From the NCBI RefSeq assembly GCF_021347895.1, contig NC_067123.1, positions 40,788,027 through 40,852,026 on the forward strand: DNA of 64,000 nucleotides. The letters are read 5' to 3'. Of the stretch, positions 9,141-20,516 are shown in pieces. The stretch comes from Acanthochromis polyacanthus (taxonomy: Eukaryota; Chordata; Actinopteri; Pomacentridae). A program made the translations under genes and the position numbers. Positions within the stretch are counted from its first letter, which is position 1. The number at the start of each line of letters is the position of its first letter. The notes under the pieces are model-generated. The model did not search any database. It was given only the letters and a program-made list of their open reading frames with translations, and was not told the origin of the DNA.

Positions 9141-11491
9141 CTGGAAGACACGAACATGGAGTAAATCTACCAGTCGCTGCCGAAGCCACAGTCTGTGAAT
9201 AAATCAGTGATCTGTCTAATCTGTAATTTCTACATCATCAGTTCAATGTCAACTTCACATTTTCCTGTGGAAATACATCTGACAGTTTCCACCTGTTTGC
9301 ATGGAATCTTTAACATATTTGGCCTCTGTCTGTCTTTGTATCTGTAAATTAAATCTGTGACTGCTGTTTTTCAGAGGAAATCTACTGGTGAAAGTCCAAC
9401 AATCTTTAAAGACCTAGAAACCATTCAGAGCAGTTATTTCAGCTGATAGAATGATAATTAGCTGCAGTCAGACCATTCTTCAGTGCTGTGGAGATAATTC
9501 TAGGTGGAACCTCGATGGAGTCTCAAACCCACTTTCAAATAGGTGAGTTTTTACCGTATTTATGAAGGTGCTGAAAAGGGATCATACTACACCAGATCTA
9601 ACACTTTTAAGAAACCTTAATTTTATTTGTGAAAATGCAACAAACAACACAATAACACATTTTTGGTGACAATACCACATCGAATTAGACCACGTTAGAC
9701 CACATTAGAACACGTTAGACCACGTTAGACCACGTTAGACCACGTTAGACCACGTTAGAACACGTTAGAACACGTTAGACCACGTTAGAACACGTTAGAA
9801 CACGTTAGACCACGTTAGAACACGTTAGAACACGTTAGAACACGTTAGAACACGTTAGACCACGTTAGAACACGTTAGACCACGTTAGACCACGTTAGAA
9901 CACGTTAGACCACGTTAGACCACGTTAGAACACGTTAGAACACGTTAGAACACGTTAGACCACGTTAGAACACGTTAGAACACGTTAGACCACGTTAGAC
10001 CACGTTAGAACACGTTAGAACACGTTAGAACACGTTAGACCACGTTAGACCACGTTAGAACACGTTAGACCACGTTAGACCACGTTAGACCACGTTAGAA
10101 CACGTTAGAACACGTTAGACCACGTTAGACCACGTTAGACCACGTTAGAACACGTTAGACCACGTTAGACCACGTTAGACCACGTTAGAACACGTTAGAC
10201 CACGTTAGACCACGTTAGACCACGTTAGACACGTTAGAACACGTTAGACCACGTTAGACCACGTTAGACCACGTTAGAACACGTTAGACCACGTTAGACC
10301 ACGTTAGAACACGTTAGACCACGTCAGACCACGTCAGACCACGTCAGACCACGTCAGACCACGTCAGACCACGTTAGAACACGTTAGAACACGTTAGAAC
10401 ACGTTAGACCACGTTAGACCACATTAGACCACGTTAGACCACATTAGACCACGTTAGACCACATTAGAAGACGTGAGACCACGTTAGACCACGTTAGACC
10501 ACATTAGAACACGTTAGACCACATTAGAACACGTTAGACCGCATTAGAACACGTTAGACCACATTAGAACACGTTAGACCGCATTAGACCAGGTCTAGAT
10601 ATAAAATCTTTGACAAACTTTCATTCTATTTGTAAAAATGCAGAAAAACAGAACAAAAACACATTTTGGGGGTTTCACCACATTAAATCAGACGAGGTCT
10701 AGATCTACAGTAAAACTACTTCATAAAGACTGGTCCAGTCTGGACTAGATTCTTTTACAGAAGCTCAAGAACAGTTTATGTCTCATGGAACTTTTATCAT
10801 GTTTCTGAAAATTAAGATATGACCATTTTTCCCACATCTGGACCATATTAGACCAGGTCCAAATCTAAAACATTTAAGTTAATGTCTTGTGGAACCTTTA
10901 TTGCATTTCTCAAACTGCAAAAATGGACATTTCATTTTTTTTTAGATCTGAACTTGGTATAATATGCTAAAAACTAAGATTTGACTGTTTTTCCCACATC
11001 AGACCAGGTTCAGATCTAAAACTACATATAGAGAATAAAATCTGGACTCAGGAAAGTTTTAGAGAGTTTTTACCAAACACTGAGCTTCAGACGCTGACAG
11101 CAGTGCAGTGAGTATAATCTGATAATAAAAATTAGAAATGCAGTGAGTATAATATAATAATTAAAGCTATAAATGCAGTGAATATAATCTGATAATTAAA
11201 GCTATAAATGCAGTAACTATGCTATAATAAAAGCTATATATGCAGTGAATATAATCTAATAATTAAGGTAGTTGCTAGAGGTACGGACCCGTACTTTCCA
11301 TTGACACTACCAATAATTAAAGCTATATGTAGTAAATATGACATAATAATAAAAGGTATTAATCCACCTGCTCTCCTGTGCAGTTCTCTCTCGTACTCCT
11401 CCATCGTCCTCTCAAACAGAGACAGAATCTCCTCAGCAGCTGCCGTCAGCCTCTGGTTCACTAAAACTCTCAGCATCTGGACTGTAGACAT
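8323..11491 (-). CDS. C2H2 zinc-finger protein, two exons
   Basis: Exon 1 (11491-11368) encodes the N-terminal helix seen in many teleost zinc-finger proteins, MSTVQMLRVLVNQRLTAAAE followed by EILSLFERTMEEYERELHRRA, and ends G|GTGGAT in phase 1. Exon 2 (9140-8323, acceptor TCTTCCAG|) continues ARPGNVEKFVV and an acidic linker of about 120 residues with KEEQEE, then four canonical C2H2 fingers (FRCSEC, FPCPFC, FTCSIC, FSCSVC) joined mostly by TGEKP-type linkers. A fifth, degenerate finger ends HKCVVD instead of HxxxH. The predicted length is about 313 residues. It is probably a nuclear DNA-binding protein; the target is unknown. The intron (9141-11367) is mostly a 10-bp minisatellite array. 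Confidence 0.85.
9690..10585. repeat. 10-bp minisatellite in zinc-finger intron
   Basis: About 90 copies of CACGTTAGAC / CACGTTAGAA, with a run of five CACGTCAGAC units near 10,321-10,370 and CATTAG variants toward the end. Nearly every unit contains the ACGT core. One 9-bp unit occurs near 10,228. Confidence 0.97.
11100..11345. repeat. Degenerate tandem repeat of about 45 bp
   Basis: Five to six imperfect copies of a unit with ATGCAGTGAATATAATCTGA and TAATTAAAGCTATA, just 3' of zinc-finger exon 1. Confidence 0.75.
11368..11491 (-). CDS. Zinc-finger gene exon 1 (N-terminal helix)
   Basis: The 124-nt coding exon has 41 codons plus one base and joins exon 2 in phase. GC-rich DNA with several CpGs just upstream (11,500-11,700) is a plausible promoter region. 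Confidence 0.85.
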
Positions 11492-11789
11492 CTTTCCTCT
11501 TTCCTCCGAGCAGCATCAGCTTCTCCCTGCAGGTCAATCCGGAAGCGTTGCTAGGTGAAGCTAGCAGGCTAAGCTAACGTCCTCAAAACGTCCGCCCGGA
11601 GGAAAAACACGCAGAAAAGAGATGCCCGTTTCTGACTCTACTATCTGTCCGTCCAGGTTTTTCGACAAGAGGAGAACTTTAAGGAAGAGAAACCGCAAAA
11701 ACACGCCGACTCGTTCAAACAATGGAAGCTGAAACACACCGCTTCCGGGGCTGGCCTTCAAAATAAAGTTCAGGGTTAGCAGCCAAAAT

Positions 11790-11960
11790 AAAAGTTCAGA
11801 ATCAGAATCGGCTTTAATGGCCACTCAGCATACAAGGAGTTTGGTTCCAGCTGTTGGTGTCACCCAAGGAATAAGGAAAGAGAAAAATAAAAAATGAATC
11901 AAATATAGAAAGAGGAGCCACATCAAGCAAATATTCACTTAAAGAGCTGTTGTTTGTTCC
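11790..11960 (-). mobile_element. Retroposon 3' end (fish LINE/SINE tail)
   Basis: CAGAATCGGCTTTAATGGCC is the reverse complement of the familiar fish retroposon end that reads GGCC..TAAAGC..GATTCTG. Between this and the V segment at 13.0 kb no gene is seen. Confidence 0.5.
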
Positions 11961-12799
11961 TGGGTGCCTTATGCAGTGACATATTAGTGGACAAATCAAT
12001 CCGCCAAAGCACTATTGATCATTGTCAAAATAAAAAAAGAATCAAAACCAACATAGAATGAAAGTATATTTGTGCATTGATGGCCTCTGCAGAAAAGTAT
12101 AAAGAGTCCATGCTGTACATTACAATGTATAGAAGTTACCAAAATAGTAAAAATGATGGCACCTACAATATGCTGGGACTATTTCTACATGGTTGTTCAG
12201 GTGGGGATCACGATTTCTTTGTCAGGTGCAAAAGAAGCATCACCTTCAACGCTGACAAATGAGGAAACATCAAATCCAAACCAGACAATATCTTTTTAAC
12301 GCAGTGGAAGATTGGTGGAACGTTTGCTGTACCAAAGCGAACATTTGGGATGTTGGTCGACATCTGGTGCTGACGGTGACGCTAAAATGTCTAGCAATAT
12401 GCAGACAATACACTCGTCTACACAACAGCCTCGTTAAATCTTAAGTCCTTCAGATCTGATTTAAACAACTTAAAACTACAGAAAATAGTTACAACGTTTA
12501 AAACATGAATGTGCTGCTACATAATATGTTTAATTGATTGTCTTAGTCTATGAAAAGCTTTTGAAGAGACATTAAGACACGTCAGATTGATGCCAACAGC
12601 CGACAGTCTGCAGGTTTTAGAAATGGTTGAAGAATCTCTGCTTGAGTCCAACCCTAAAAATCTGGTTTAGGCATGATGATGCTGAGATTTGTTTAGCCAC
12701 AATGTCAGCTGCTCCTGCAAAACCAGCTCTAGTTTGTCAGGCTGTTTTAGGGTAGAAAGTTGTATCATCTGCAAGCAGCTGACCTTTTCCATACATTTT

Positions 12800-12890
12800 T
12801 ATAGATGGATGGATGGATGGATAGATGGATAGATAGATGGATTGATAGACAGATCGACGGACGGACGGACGGACGGACAGACAGATTACA
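12800..12890. repeat. Compound tetranucleotide microsatellite
   Basis: GATG, GATA and GACG units in succession, ending in CAGACAGA. Confidence 0.95.
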
Positions 12891-12976
12891 GTGTGTGTGT
12901 TCAGTCAAGTGTGTGAGTCTGCAGGTGCTTTCAGTTACAACCATCCGTTCAGTTTCTGTTTCGTCTGACTGAGGGG

Positions 12977-13003
12977 GGTTTTTGTACGATGCTTTTTACT
13001 GTG
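12977..13003 (-). promoter_or_regulatory. V-segment recombination signal (12-type)
   Basis: On the minus strand, directly after the V coding end: heptamer CACAGTA, an 11-base spacer, nonamer ACAAAAACC (perfect consensus). The spacer is 12 if the heptamer is shifted one base. A 12-type signal pairs with the 23-type signal of the J segment at 14.1 kb. Confidence 0.85.
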
Positions 13004-13489
13004 TGAACACACGATGACCGCCGATGTAATGATAACTCTGACAGTAATAAACTGCAGCATCTTCAGCCTGAACTCCACTGATGGTCAGAGTGAAGTCAGA
13101 GTTTGATCCGCTGCCTGAAAATCGATCAGGAATCCCAGCAGCTCGCTTATCAGTGAACTAAGAGAGCAGTTGGTGACTCTGTCCTTTTCTCCGTCTGTAC
13201 CATGACAAACAGGTTACAACTTCTCCATCAACTGACCAAGTAAAAACATCCTGACTGGTGCTACATGCGATGGAGACGGAGCCTCTCGGAGCAGAAGTCA
13301 CTGATCCAGGCTGAGTCACTGCGAGCTGACCTCTGGACTCTGAGGATACAGAGACACAAACAGAAAGCAGAGTCATGCTCTGAGGACTTCATTGCAGAGG
13401 GACGGATGCTGCTGACAGAGGACTTTGATTCTCTGGACTGTACCTGTCAAGCAGCAGCAGAGGAGAGTCCAGATGAAGATCAGAGTCAT
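13004..13489 (-). pseudogene. Ig light-chain V segment with in-frame stop
   Basis: The leader exon (13489-13444, MTLIFIWTLLCCCLT, donor G|GTACAG) and V exon (13339-13004, acceptor ATCCTCAG|) are arranged as in teleost kappa-like VL genes. FR1 is GQLAVTQPGSV.. with the first Cys in IACSTSQ, FR2 is LSWYRRRKGQSHQLL, FR3 is [11 protein letters not shown] then [23 protein letters not shown] at 13160-13158 interrupts the frame at the FR2/CDR2 border where ILE-TYR is usual, so this germline copy cannot encode a full V domain unless the base differs in the population. Its transcription is opposite to J and C, as in other teleost IgL clusters, so joining would occur by inversion. Confidence 0.88.
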
Positions 13490-13568
13490 GTTTTTGATGA
13501 GGAGGATTTCTGTGTCTTCTGTTGTCTTGAAGGACTTCTGTCAGTGATCCAGTGTTCAGCTGTCAGGA

Positions 13569-13615
13569 CTATAAACTGCCCCAGAGCGCTGGAGCATGGT
13601 GCTGCTGATGCAAAG
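13569..13615 (-). promoter_or_regulatory. Candidate V promoter: octamer-like and TATA-like boxes
   Basis: On the minus strand upstream of the leader ATG, CTTTGCAT (7 of 8 to the Ig octamer ATTTGCAT; bases 13608-13615) is followed about 30 bases downstream by TTTATAG. The order and distance suit an Ig V promoter. This is inference from motif and position. Confidence 0.45.
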
Positions 13616-14105
13616 TGGCTCTATGGAAATGCTCTGACTGACTCCAACAGGGACCTGGATCAATCTGATGTTGCAGGTTATCAATGGATCAATCACTTTA
13701 TCAGAGTATTGATCAGGAATTTGTGTCTCTGATCTTTGGATGTTTCTGTGGTTTGAGTTTTCTAACTGAAGTTTTTATTTATTCCCCTTAAATTTCAACA
13801 ACACACATCAACTGTGGGACAGATCTGAACTAAGTTCTCATTTCTTTCAACAAATCTATGGATGAATATTTCTTCTTCTACTGTTTTTATGTTGATGCTG
13901 CTGCAGAGTCTTCACAGAAATGTGTTCATGATCATTTCTCTGTTAAATTTAATCATTAACCAAAACGTAATTTGATAATTCAGTAAAAAATGAAGTTATT
14001 TCTGAATTAAATGAAAGTTTCTGCTACTTGAAGTTTTGTTTTTCAGGACTTGCCACGTTGTGTTGAGTTGGTTTGTTTCAGAGTCAGAGAGTTGTGTCTC
14101 TAAGA

Positions 14106-14144
14106 GGTTTTTGTACGACGCCTCCATCAGTCTGTATCACTGTG
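14106..14144 (+). promoter_or_regulatory. J-segment recombination signal (23-type), perfect
   Basis: Nonamer GGTTTTTGT (14106-14114), exactly 23 bases, then heptamer CACTGTG (14138-14144), directly abutting the J coding sequence. Both motifs match consensus at every base. Confidence 0.95.
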
Positions 14145-14182
14145 GTTCACGTTCGGTGGAGGAACCAGACTGGAGGTTAACT
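14145..14182 (+). CDS. Ig light-chain J segment
   Basis: Encodes FTFGGGTRLEVN with the FGxG J motif and ends T|GTAAGT. One base is carried to the C exon. It is the only J seen between V and C. Confidence 0.93.
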
Positions 14183-15188
14183 GTAAGTACATTTAACTCA
14201 CTAAATATTACACATTACACATGTTTCATATTTGATTTTATTTCCTCCAACATCACTGAAACATTTTAGCTTGAAAAGAAATGTCCTATAATTTCAGTGT
14301 TTTATGAACTGATGTCATTTGGTCTTCACACTGAAATCTTCTCCAGTTAAACTTTTTATTTTTAAATTTCAAGTTTCTAAAAAAGTTTTCACTGAAGTAA
14401 ATATTCTCAGAAATCTTTTAAGTTCAGTTGAAGTCAGTGATCAGACATTTCTCATCATTTTCCTTCATTCTGATGAAGCATCTTAATGTGTCACATCTTA
14501 ATGTCATAAAGGATTTTTTAGACCTCAGAGTTTTATCTGTGTCTGAGTTAGACTGATCTGATCAGTTCTGATGTGTAAGTCAGTGGTTAACAACATTAGA
14601 AATTGGAAATCAAATGGAAATTGATGTTGAAAAGTTTGTAGATTTCAAGTTTTCAGAAAAATGATTTTTTCTAAAGTAAATATTCTCAGAACTTTCTAAA
14701 CTTGAGTCCTGTACAAAGCATTTCTCATCATTTTACTCGATCCTCATGACAGATTTGAATTTCTCAGATGTTTTATGTCATCATTAAAAGTAATTTTAAA
14801 GCTCAAAGTTTATCTGTGTCTGAGTTACATTGATTTGATCAGTTCTGGTGTCAGTGGTTAACTCAACAAAGACAAACAGATCTTTCCCGTTGTCCTTCAC
14901 ACGTTAAAATGCTGAAAAACAAGAAAAAATGTGACATTTTCATGTCTGTTAATATGTTTGTAGAAAGATTTTTAGTTTCCAGATGAAAGATGAAACGTTG
15001 AGAGGAAGAAAACTCCACCTGAAGGTTTCTGTCTTTAGTCCTGAAAGCTGTCTGTTGAGCTGGTTGAGCAGTGATGCCTGTCTGTCGCCATGGTTACTGA
15101 GCTGAGAGGGGGAAGTGAAAGAGTGAAGAGCAGTTTGATCCAAAGTCCCAAACAGTTTGTCTAAAAGGTGTTGTCTCTCTCTGTGCAG

Positions 15189-15514
15189 TGGGTGGAGTCC
15201 ATCCCTCCCTGACGGTGCTGCCCCCCTCCAGAGAGGAGCTGCAGCAGGGGAAGGCCACGCTCATGTGTCCGGCCAACAAGGGCTTCCCCTCAGACTGGAG
15301 TCTGTCCTGGAAGGTGGACGGCAGCAGCAGCAGCTGGGAGGAGAGCAGGAGCCCCGGGGTGCTGCAGGAGGACGGCCTCTACAGCTGGAGCAGCACCCTG
15401 AGGCTTCCTGCAGACCAGTGGAGGAAGGTGGTCTCTGTGAGCTGTGAGGCCACCCAGGGCTCCCAGACTCCACTCTCTGAGACCCTGAGGAGAGACCAGT
15501 GTTCCCAGTCCTGA
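15189..15514 (+). CDS. Ig light-chain constant domain exon
   Basis: The acceptor TGTGCAG| is followed by [18 protein letters not shown]. The C1-set fold shows the Cys in [10 protein letters not shown], the core Trp in LSWKVDG, the [11 protein letters not shown] strand and the second Cys in [10 protein letters not shown]. It ends [11 protein letters not shown], with the Cys that links to the heavy chain. It joins the J segment in phase (LEVN-L-GG). The exon is intact with a TGA stop, so the constant region is potentially functional even though the nearby V is not. AATAAA at 15733-15738 is a suitable poly(A) signal. Light chains pair with IgM/IgT heavy chains in B cells. Confidence 0.95.
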
Positions 15515-15732
15515 CCTCACCCACTGGGAGCATCTCACTGCTTCTACTCTGCTGATCCAGTCTTTATTTGATGTGTTTCAGTCACAGTATTTAGCAGCTT
15601 GATGCAGTGTTTAAATATTATTTCTGTGCTTCTAAATGGAAACATTTTTCTGTCTGCTGCAGTCATCAACACTCTTTTGTTTTTCTCTTAAACTGATGAT
15701 GTTTTTCTGACTTTTGCGACTGTGATTATTTC

Positions 15733-15738
15733 AATAAA
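15733..15738 (+). terminator. Poly(A) signal of light-chain C exon
   Basis: AATAAA about 220 bases after the stop codon, with a T-rich downstream stretch. Confidence 0.7.
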
Positions 15739-15744
15739 AACCTG

Positions 15745-16875
15745 CTCATAAAGTCGTTTCTTTTCTTGTGTTTCTGTGACTGAAACTAATCTAAATGCAG
15801 AGGGGTTCTATATTATACATGACATCAGAAACGAGGAGTTTAAAATGCTGTAATTCAAGAAAAAAACACCAGAAAATTATGACAATTATACAGTTTCTCA
15901 TTCAACCATGAGGATAAGTAAACCCATACATTGCTCCAGATTAGTTCACATTCTGGTAAAATTTCAAGGAAAACAGTGTTTGAGACTGTAAAATGGTTCA
16001 ATTCTAATTAAATAATCAGAAAGTAATTCTACTGGAGTGATTTTAAGTGAAAAGGTTTTATTGTATTTTTCTCATCTCATCTGCAGTAGATGTGGTTCCA
16101 TCAGGTGTCAAATGAGTTTCTCCTGTTCCTATAAATGTGTTTTTATTGAACAGTATTTTACTTTATGAACGTTTTGACAAATCTGTAAAACCTGAAATAA
16201 TTCATCTGTTTCCATGTTCTGCTGGTTCAGTGTTGATGCTGTGGCTGCATCCACATGAACTGAGTTTTATGGTGTAAATACTGAGAATAAAGTGAGACTC
16301 TGATGGTGTCCATCTGCTCACTAGTTTGGTTTTTGTGTTCAATCAGGTGCAGTTATATTTGATCCGCTTTCTTTCCCCTGAAGAACCTTCTAGTTGGATC
16401 TTTCCTGAACCATTCGGAGACACCTGAACATGATGAAGGTATGAGTGAGTTAAAATAAAAATAAATGTGAATGATGTTAGCGTGATGTGAAGCAGATGAG
16501 TTCTGGCTGCAACTGAAACCCACATTTATCTGCTCTCAGTTCAAACTGGTTTCTTTCTGTTTCTGGAGCTTTCAGCCACATCCGCTGGTCTTCTTCACCA
16601 GATTCACTCTCTCACTTTAAAACACTTCAAATGATTCTGTTGAAGTTCGCAGGATGCAGCTGAAAGCTTCAGAAACTTCTTGAGTGTCTCTTCTTTGAAA
16701 ATAAAACGATGGACATGTTCAGGAGAAGAAGGACCAAACTGTCGGTTTGAACGTTTGTGTTTCATTCAAAGTTGAGGGAAGCAGCAGGAACCCTCTGATT
16801 CCATGAAGAACATCTCAGACCACTGAACCACAGAGGATCTAGGTCTACAACCTTCGATGGAGTTTATCCTCCATT
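15745..16875. other. Intergenic, nothing recognised
   Basis: AT-rich single-copy-looking DNA. No V segment, recombination signal or exon was found here on either strand. Confidence 0.4.
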
Positions 16876-16889
16876 CAGATCAGAGGTCC

Positions 16890-17130
16890 ACATGGTGAAC
16901 ACATGATGGTGAACACATGATGATGAACACATGATGATGAACACATGATGGTAAAAGCATGATGATGAACACATGATGATGAACACATGATGGTGAACAC
17001 ATGATGGTGAACACATGATGGTGAACACATGATGGTGAACACATGATGATGAACACATGATGGTGAACACATGATGGTGAACACATGATGGTGAACACAT
17101 GATGATGAACACATGATGATGAACACATGA
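16890..17130. repeat. 14-bp minisatellite
   Basis: About 17 copies of TGRTGAACACATGA. Open frames through it on the minus strand (CVHHHVF repeats) are a by-product of the array. Confidence 0.95.
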
Positions 17131-17611
17131 TTCCAGGTGGATTTCAGTGTGAATGTGTTCCGACTGAACCTCAGAAATCTTCACATTGGGTTTGTTCTTT
17201 GTCTCTCTGCTTGTTTCTGCTGCTCAGCGCTGAAGATGGTCAAGTGGAGAAGGAGGATGTCTTTCATCTGCGAAACGTTGGATCGAACCCCGGCTAGACG
17301 TTCAGGTCAGTCACTGTCTGTGTGTGTGATGAATAAATGTGTAATGTCAAAACCCAAAATAAACAAAACTCTAAAAGCCAAACCAAACAACAACTCCAAA
17401 AAACAAACTAAACTAAAACTCCGTCGTTGCGTTTCGTCGAATTTCCGGTTTCATTTCACTGAAAAACTTCGAGGGAACAAAGACCAAACAAAGGTAAGAA
17501 AGCTAGCTGGATCAGGTAACCAGCTAGCTTTTACTGGATGGACTAGCATTAGCTTTTCACTGCCGACTGTCGGCCGGAACAGAACAACGTTTTCTGGACC
17601 AAAGTATAAAC
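17131..17611. other. Unassigned region with short palindrome
   Basis: A long plus-strand open frame has no domain. A 12-bp inverted repeat AAAGCTAGCTGG / CCAGCTAGCTTT with a 9-base loop lies at about 17,499-17,531. The stretch 17,420-17,500 is relatively CpG-rich and ends in a donor-like AAAG|GTAAGA, so an untranslated first exon is possible but unsupported. Confidence 0.3.
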
Positions 17612-18268
17612 TCGAAAAGCACTCGGAGAGTGCAGACCTCCACCAGGCCATCGCTCAATTGTACAGATGACCAATCGGAGTTTGTTTGTCTGTTAACAGC
17701 ATAACCCAAAACGTCATGGACGGAATTAATTTAGTTTTAACAGTTTGTGGACAAAGCATAACATGCATGTACTGTGTAACAGCACAGTGTTTTGACGGCG
17801 CCTCCGCCGCACGCACGTAATGATAGCGTTGCGCGCGCACGTGACGGTACCGTACGCGTCGCCGCCGCTTCGTTCCGTCGGTCCCGACTCGCTCGGGTAG
17901 CCCGAACCGGCCGCGCGGAATTCGGCCGTCGCCTGGAATCGATCCAGCGACCTCTGTCTGTACAATTGAGAGAGATCCCTCGCAATTGTCCTTCGACCTT
18001 CAAAAAAATCCTGGATCCAGACGGTGATCCGGATCACCTCCAAAATCTAATCGATCGTTACTTTTGCTCTTCCGGACATCCTGTAAAAATTTGGTGAAAA
18101 TCCGTCCATGACTTTTTGAGTTATGCTGTTAACAGAGAAACAGACACCCACACCCACACCCACACACACACACACACAGACACACACACAGACACACACA
18201 CACAGACACACACACAGACAGACAGACAAACAAACTGGTGATTACATTACCTCCTGGCGGAGGTAACT
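17612..18268. mobile_element. Fold-back element with CpG-dense core
   Basis: The left arm GTTAACAGCATAAC..GTCATGGACGGA (17,693-17,725) is inverted at 18,101-18,133. It starts near GCACTCGGAGAGTGCAGACC and ends at a CCTCCTGGCGGAGGTAA block after a CACA/CAGA microsatellite. A second, diverged copy lies at 33,286-33,705. The core 17,795-17,960 is very rich in CpG and encodes nothing convincing. Confidence 0.65.
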
Positions 18269-19417
18269 GTGATGTTTTTAGAGTGACATGCTGTACTATA
18301 GGCTTTTTTAATTGACATATGACTGACTTTTTTTTAGTTTTTTTGTTGTATTTTAGCAACATATAAGAACTTGAACAGTTTTATAAATTACTATACTTTA
18401 ACTTGTGCAATGAACTATTATTCTATGGCATTTTTTAGACCACATATACTCTGTTTTCTTTAATAACATACTATTTTGACCATATACTGCACTATGACAT
18501 TTTTGAACCACATATCATACATTACAGTTTTTGTCAACATACTATCATTTTGTGCTTTTTGAACCACAAAATAATCTATAGGGTTTTTTTTTTTGCCGAC
18601 ATGCTATATTATGAACTACAGGCAATGCTGTTATTCCTGAAAAGTGTACTCTACTTTGACATTTTCTGAACTTTACTTTTTCAAAGACTGTTGAAAAGTT
18701 ACAAACCTGATGATTCATTTGTTTATTTCTGGCTCTGATAAATGGTGATGTTCTGGTGATTCTTTTAAAGATAGCATGACTTCAAACCCTTTGTTTTTTG
18801 GTTCAGAGGGTTAAAAACAGTCCAAGTTCAGATGGAAACTGGTGGAACTTGAAACCAATAGCAGCCGGCAGAGCAGCTCTGATAAAATCTACATGAAGTG
18901 ATTCTGAAAGTCAATTTTCCAGCAAAACATCAGCGAGTGTCCGCATCTGGGACGGAAAAAAACTGATAAAGTCCAACGATTTGAGCTGTAAATCAGAACA
19001 ATATTTCCTCAAACAGCTCTGACTGAACGTCTCACTCAAACCTTCTTCATTTTCGTCATTTTAATTGAGACTCTTTGTCCTTCCTCAATTCAGAACATGA
19101 TGAAGTTCACCCCTAATGATCCTACGTCAGTGGTTTCTGAGGTTTCCAGATATTTCAGGATGTGAGCTCATGATGGGATGTTTCTGTCAATGAAACTCTC
19201 AGTGTCTGATGACTGACTGTCATTGTTTGATTTCAACATTCTTTTGCTCTTATTTGATTGTTTTCTGTATAAGTTCTTTCTGGTCTTTTCCTGCAGGAGT
19301 CTGAGGGGGCAGAGCCAAACCATTATGACATCATCCTCACCTGGACTGATCACCTGAGAGCTTTTAACCTGTCAGAAGTCAGTTGATCTGATTGATTTTT
19401 CTGTGCTGGTTTTATCT
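18269..19417. other. AT-rich DNA with recurring ACCACATA motif
   Basis: Between 18,290 and 18,640 imperfect units contain GACATTTTTGAACCACATA-like blocks. The same block recurs near 33,480, next to the other copy of the preceding element, so both may belong to one composite repeat. Nothing is seen in 18,650-19,417. Confidence 0.4.
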
Positions 19418-19783
19418 GGGGCTGCACAGTTGATCAGTGGTTAGCACTTTGGCTTTGCAGCAAAAAGATCCCCGGTTCAAATCCCGGCCTGGGATCTTTC
19501 TGCATGGAGTTTGCATGTTCTCCCTGTGCATGCGTGGGTTTTCTCCGGGTACTCCGGCTTCCTCCCACAGTCCAAAAACATGCTGAGGTTAATTGGTTAC
19601 TCTAAATTGTCCGTAGGTGTGAATGTGAGTGTGATTGTGTGTCTGTATATGTAGCCCTGTGACAGACTGGTGACCTGTCCAGGGTGTCCCCTGCCTTCAC
19701 CCGAGTCAGCTGGGATAGACTCCAGCACCCCCCATGACCCTAATAAGGATAAAGCGGTGTATAGAGAATGGATGGATGGATGG
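19418..19783 (+). mobile_element. tRNA-like SINE, plus orientation
   Basis: The head has an A-box-like GTGGTTAGCACTTTGG and a B box GGTTCAAATCC (19474-19484). The body has the widespread fish segment with CTCCGGCTTCCTCCCACAGT and TAAATTGTCCGTAGGTGTGA, and it ends in GGATGGATGGATGG. It looks near full length. Confidence 0.85.
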
Positions 19784-20206
19784 TTTTATCTAGTGTGTTT
19801 GTCCAACCTGCAGCTCAGTTAAGACACCAGAAAGTTAAATTTTTAGGGGAAAATAAGAAGAACAAAAAACTTTTTGGTTTTTCTTTTCCTGCCTACATAT
19901 TTTATTTATGTTGAGAAAACCTGAAATTACTGCCAAAGTTTCTCAGAACTGTGTAGTTTGACCCATTAGCTGTAAAATGCTAAACTAACATCTGTATGTT
20001 AAGTTAAACCCAGCTAACCCTGAGGCCTGCAGAAGGCTGGAAGACTCTGATCAGTAGAGACGGTGGATATTTCTAGGAAGACGACTGAATTTATCTGAAA
20101 CCTCAGACGGGGAGCAGAGTCGTCGTCCAACATGAGTCTCTGCAGCTTCTTTACAACTCTTAAAAATCCATCCCCATACCAAGACTGTCTGATCAACAGC
20201 TAAACA

Positions 20207-20516
20207 TCCATCCATCATCGATACACCTATAGATCCTCATTAGTGGGCTGGAGTCTGTCTCACCTGGACAGGTAACAGTCTGTCACAGGGCTACACATAG
20301 AGACAAACATTCACACCTACAGACAGTTTAGAATCACCAGTTAACCTCAGCATGTTTGTGGACTGAGGAGGAAGCTGGAGAACCTGGAGAAAAGCCTCAC
20401 ATGTACAGGAGAACATGGAGACTCCATGCAGAAAGATCCCAGGAAGGAAGGGACACAAACCGGGGATCTTCTAGCTGTGAAGTGACAGAACTAACCACTG
20501 ATCACTGTGCAGATAA
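20207..20516 (-). mobile_element. tRNA-like SINE, inverted and diverged copy
   Basis: The same element as at 19.4 kb, reversed: it begins CATCCATCCATC, contains TCACACCTACAGACAGTTTA and ends near the B-box complement. It is more diverged and slightly shorter. Confidence 0.8.

Noticed and set aside
8323..9189. Zinc-finger protein starting at MASAATGR within exon 2
   Set aside because: A good acceptor at 9141-9142 and an in-phase exon 1 at 11.4 kb with the family's usual N-terminus make the upstream start more likely.
17137..17670. 177-codon plus-strand open frame
   Set aside because: No domain, low-complexity Lys/Asn stretches, and it runs into a repeat element.
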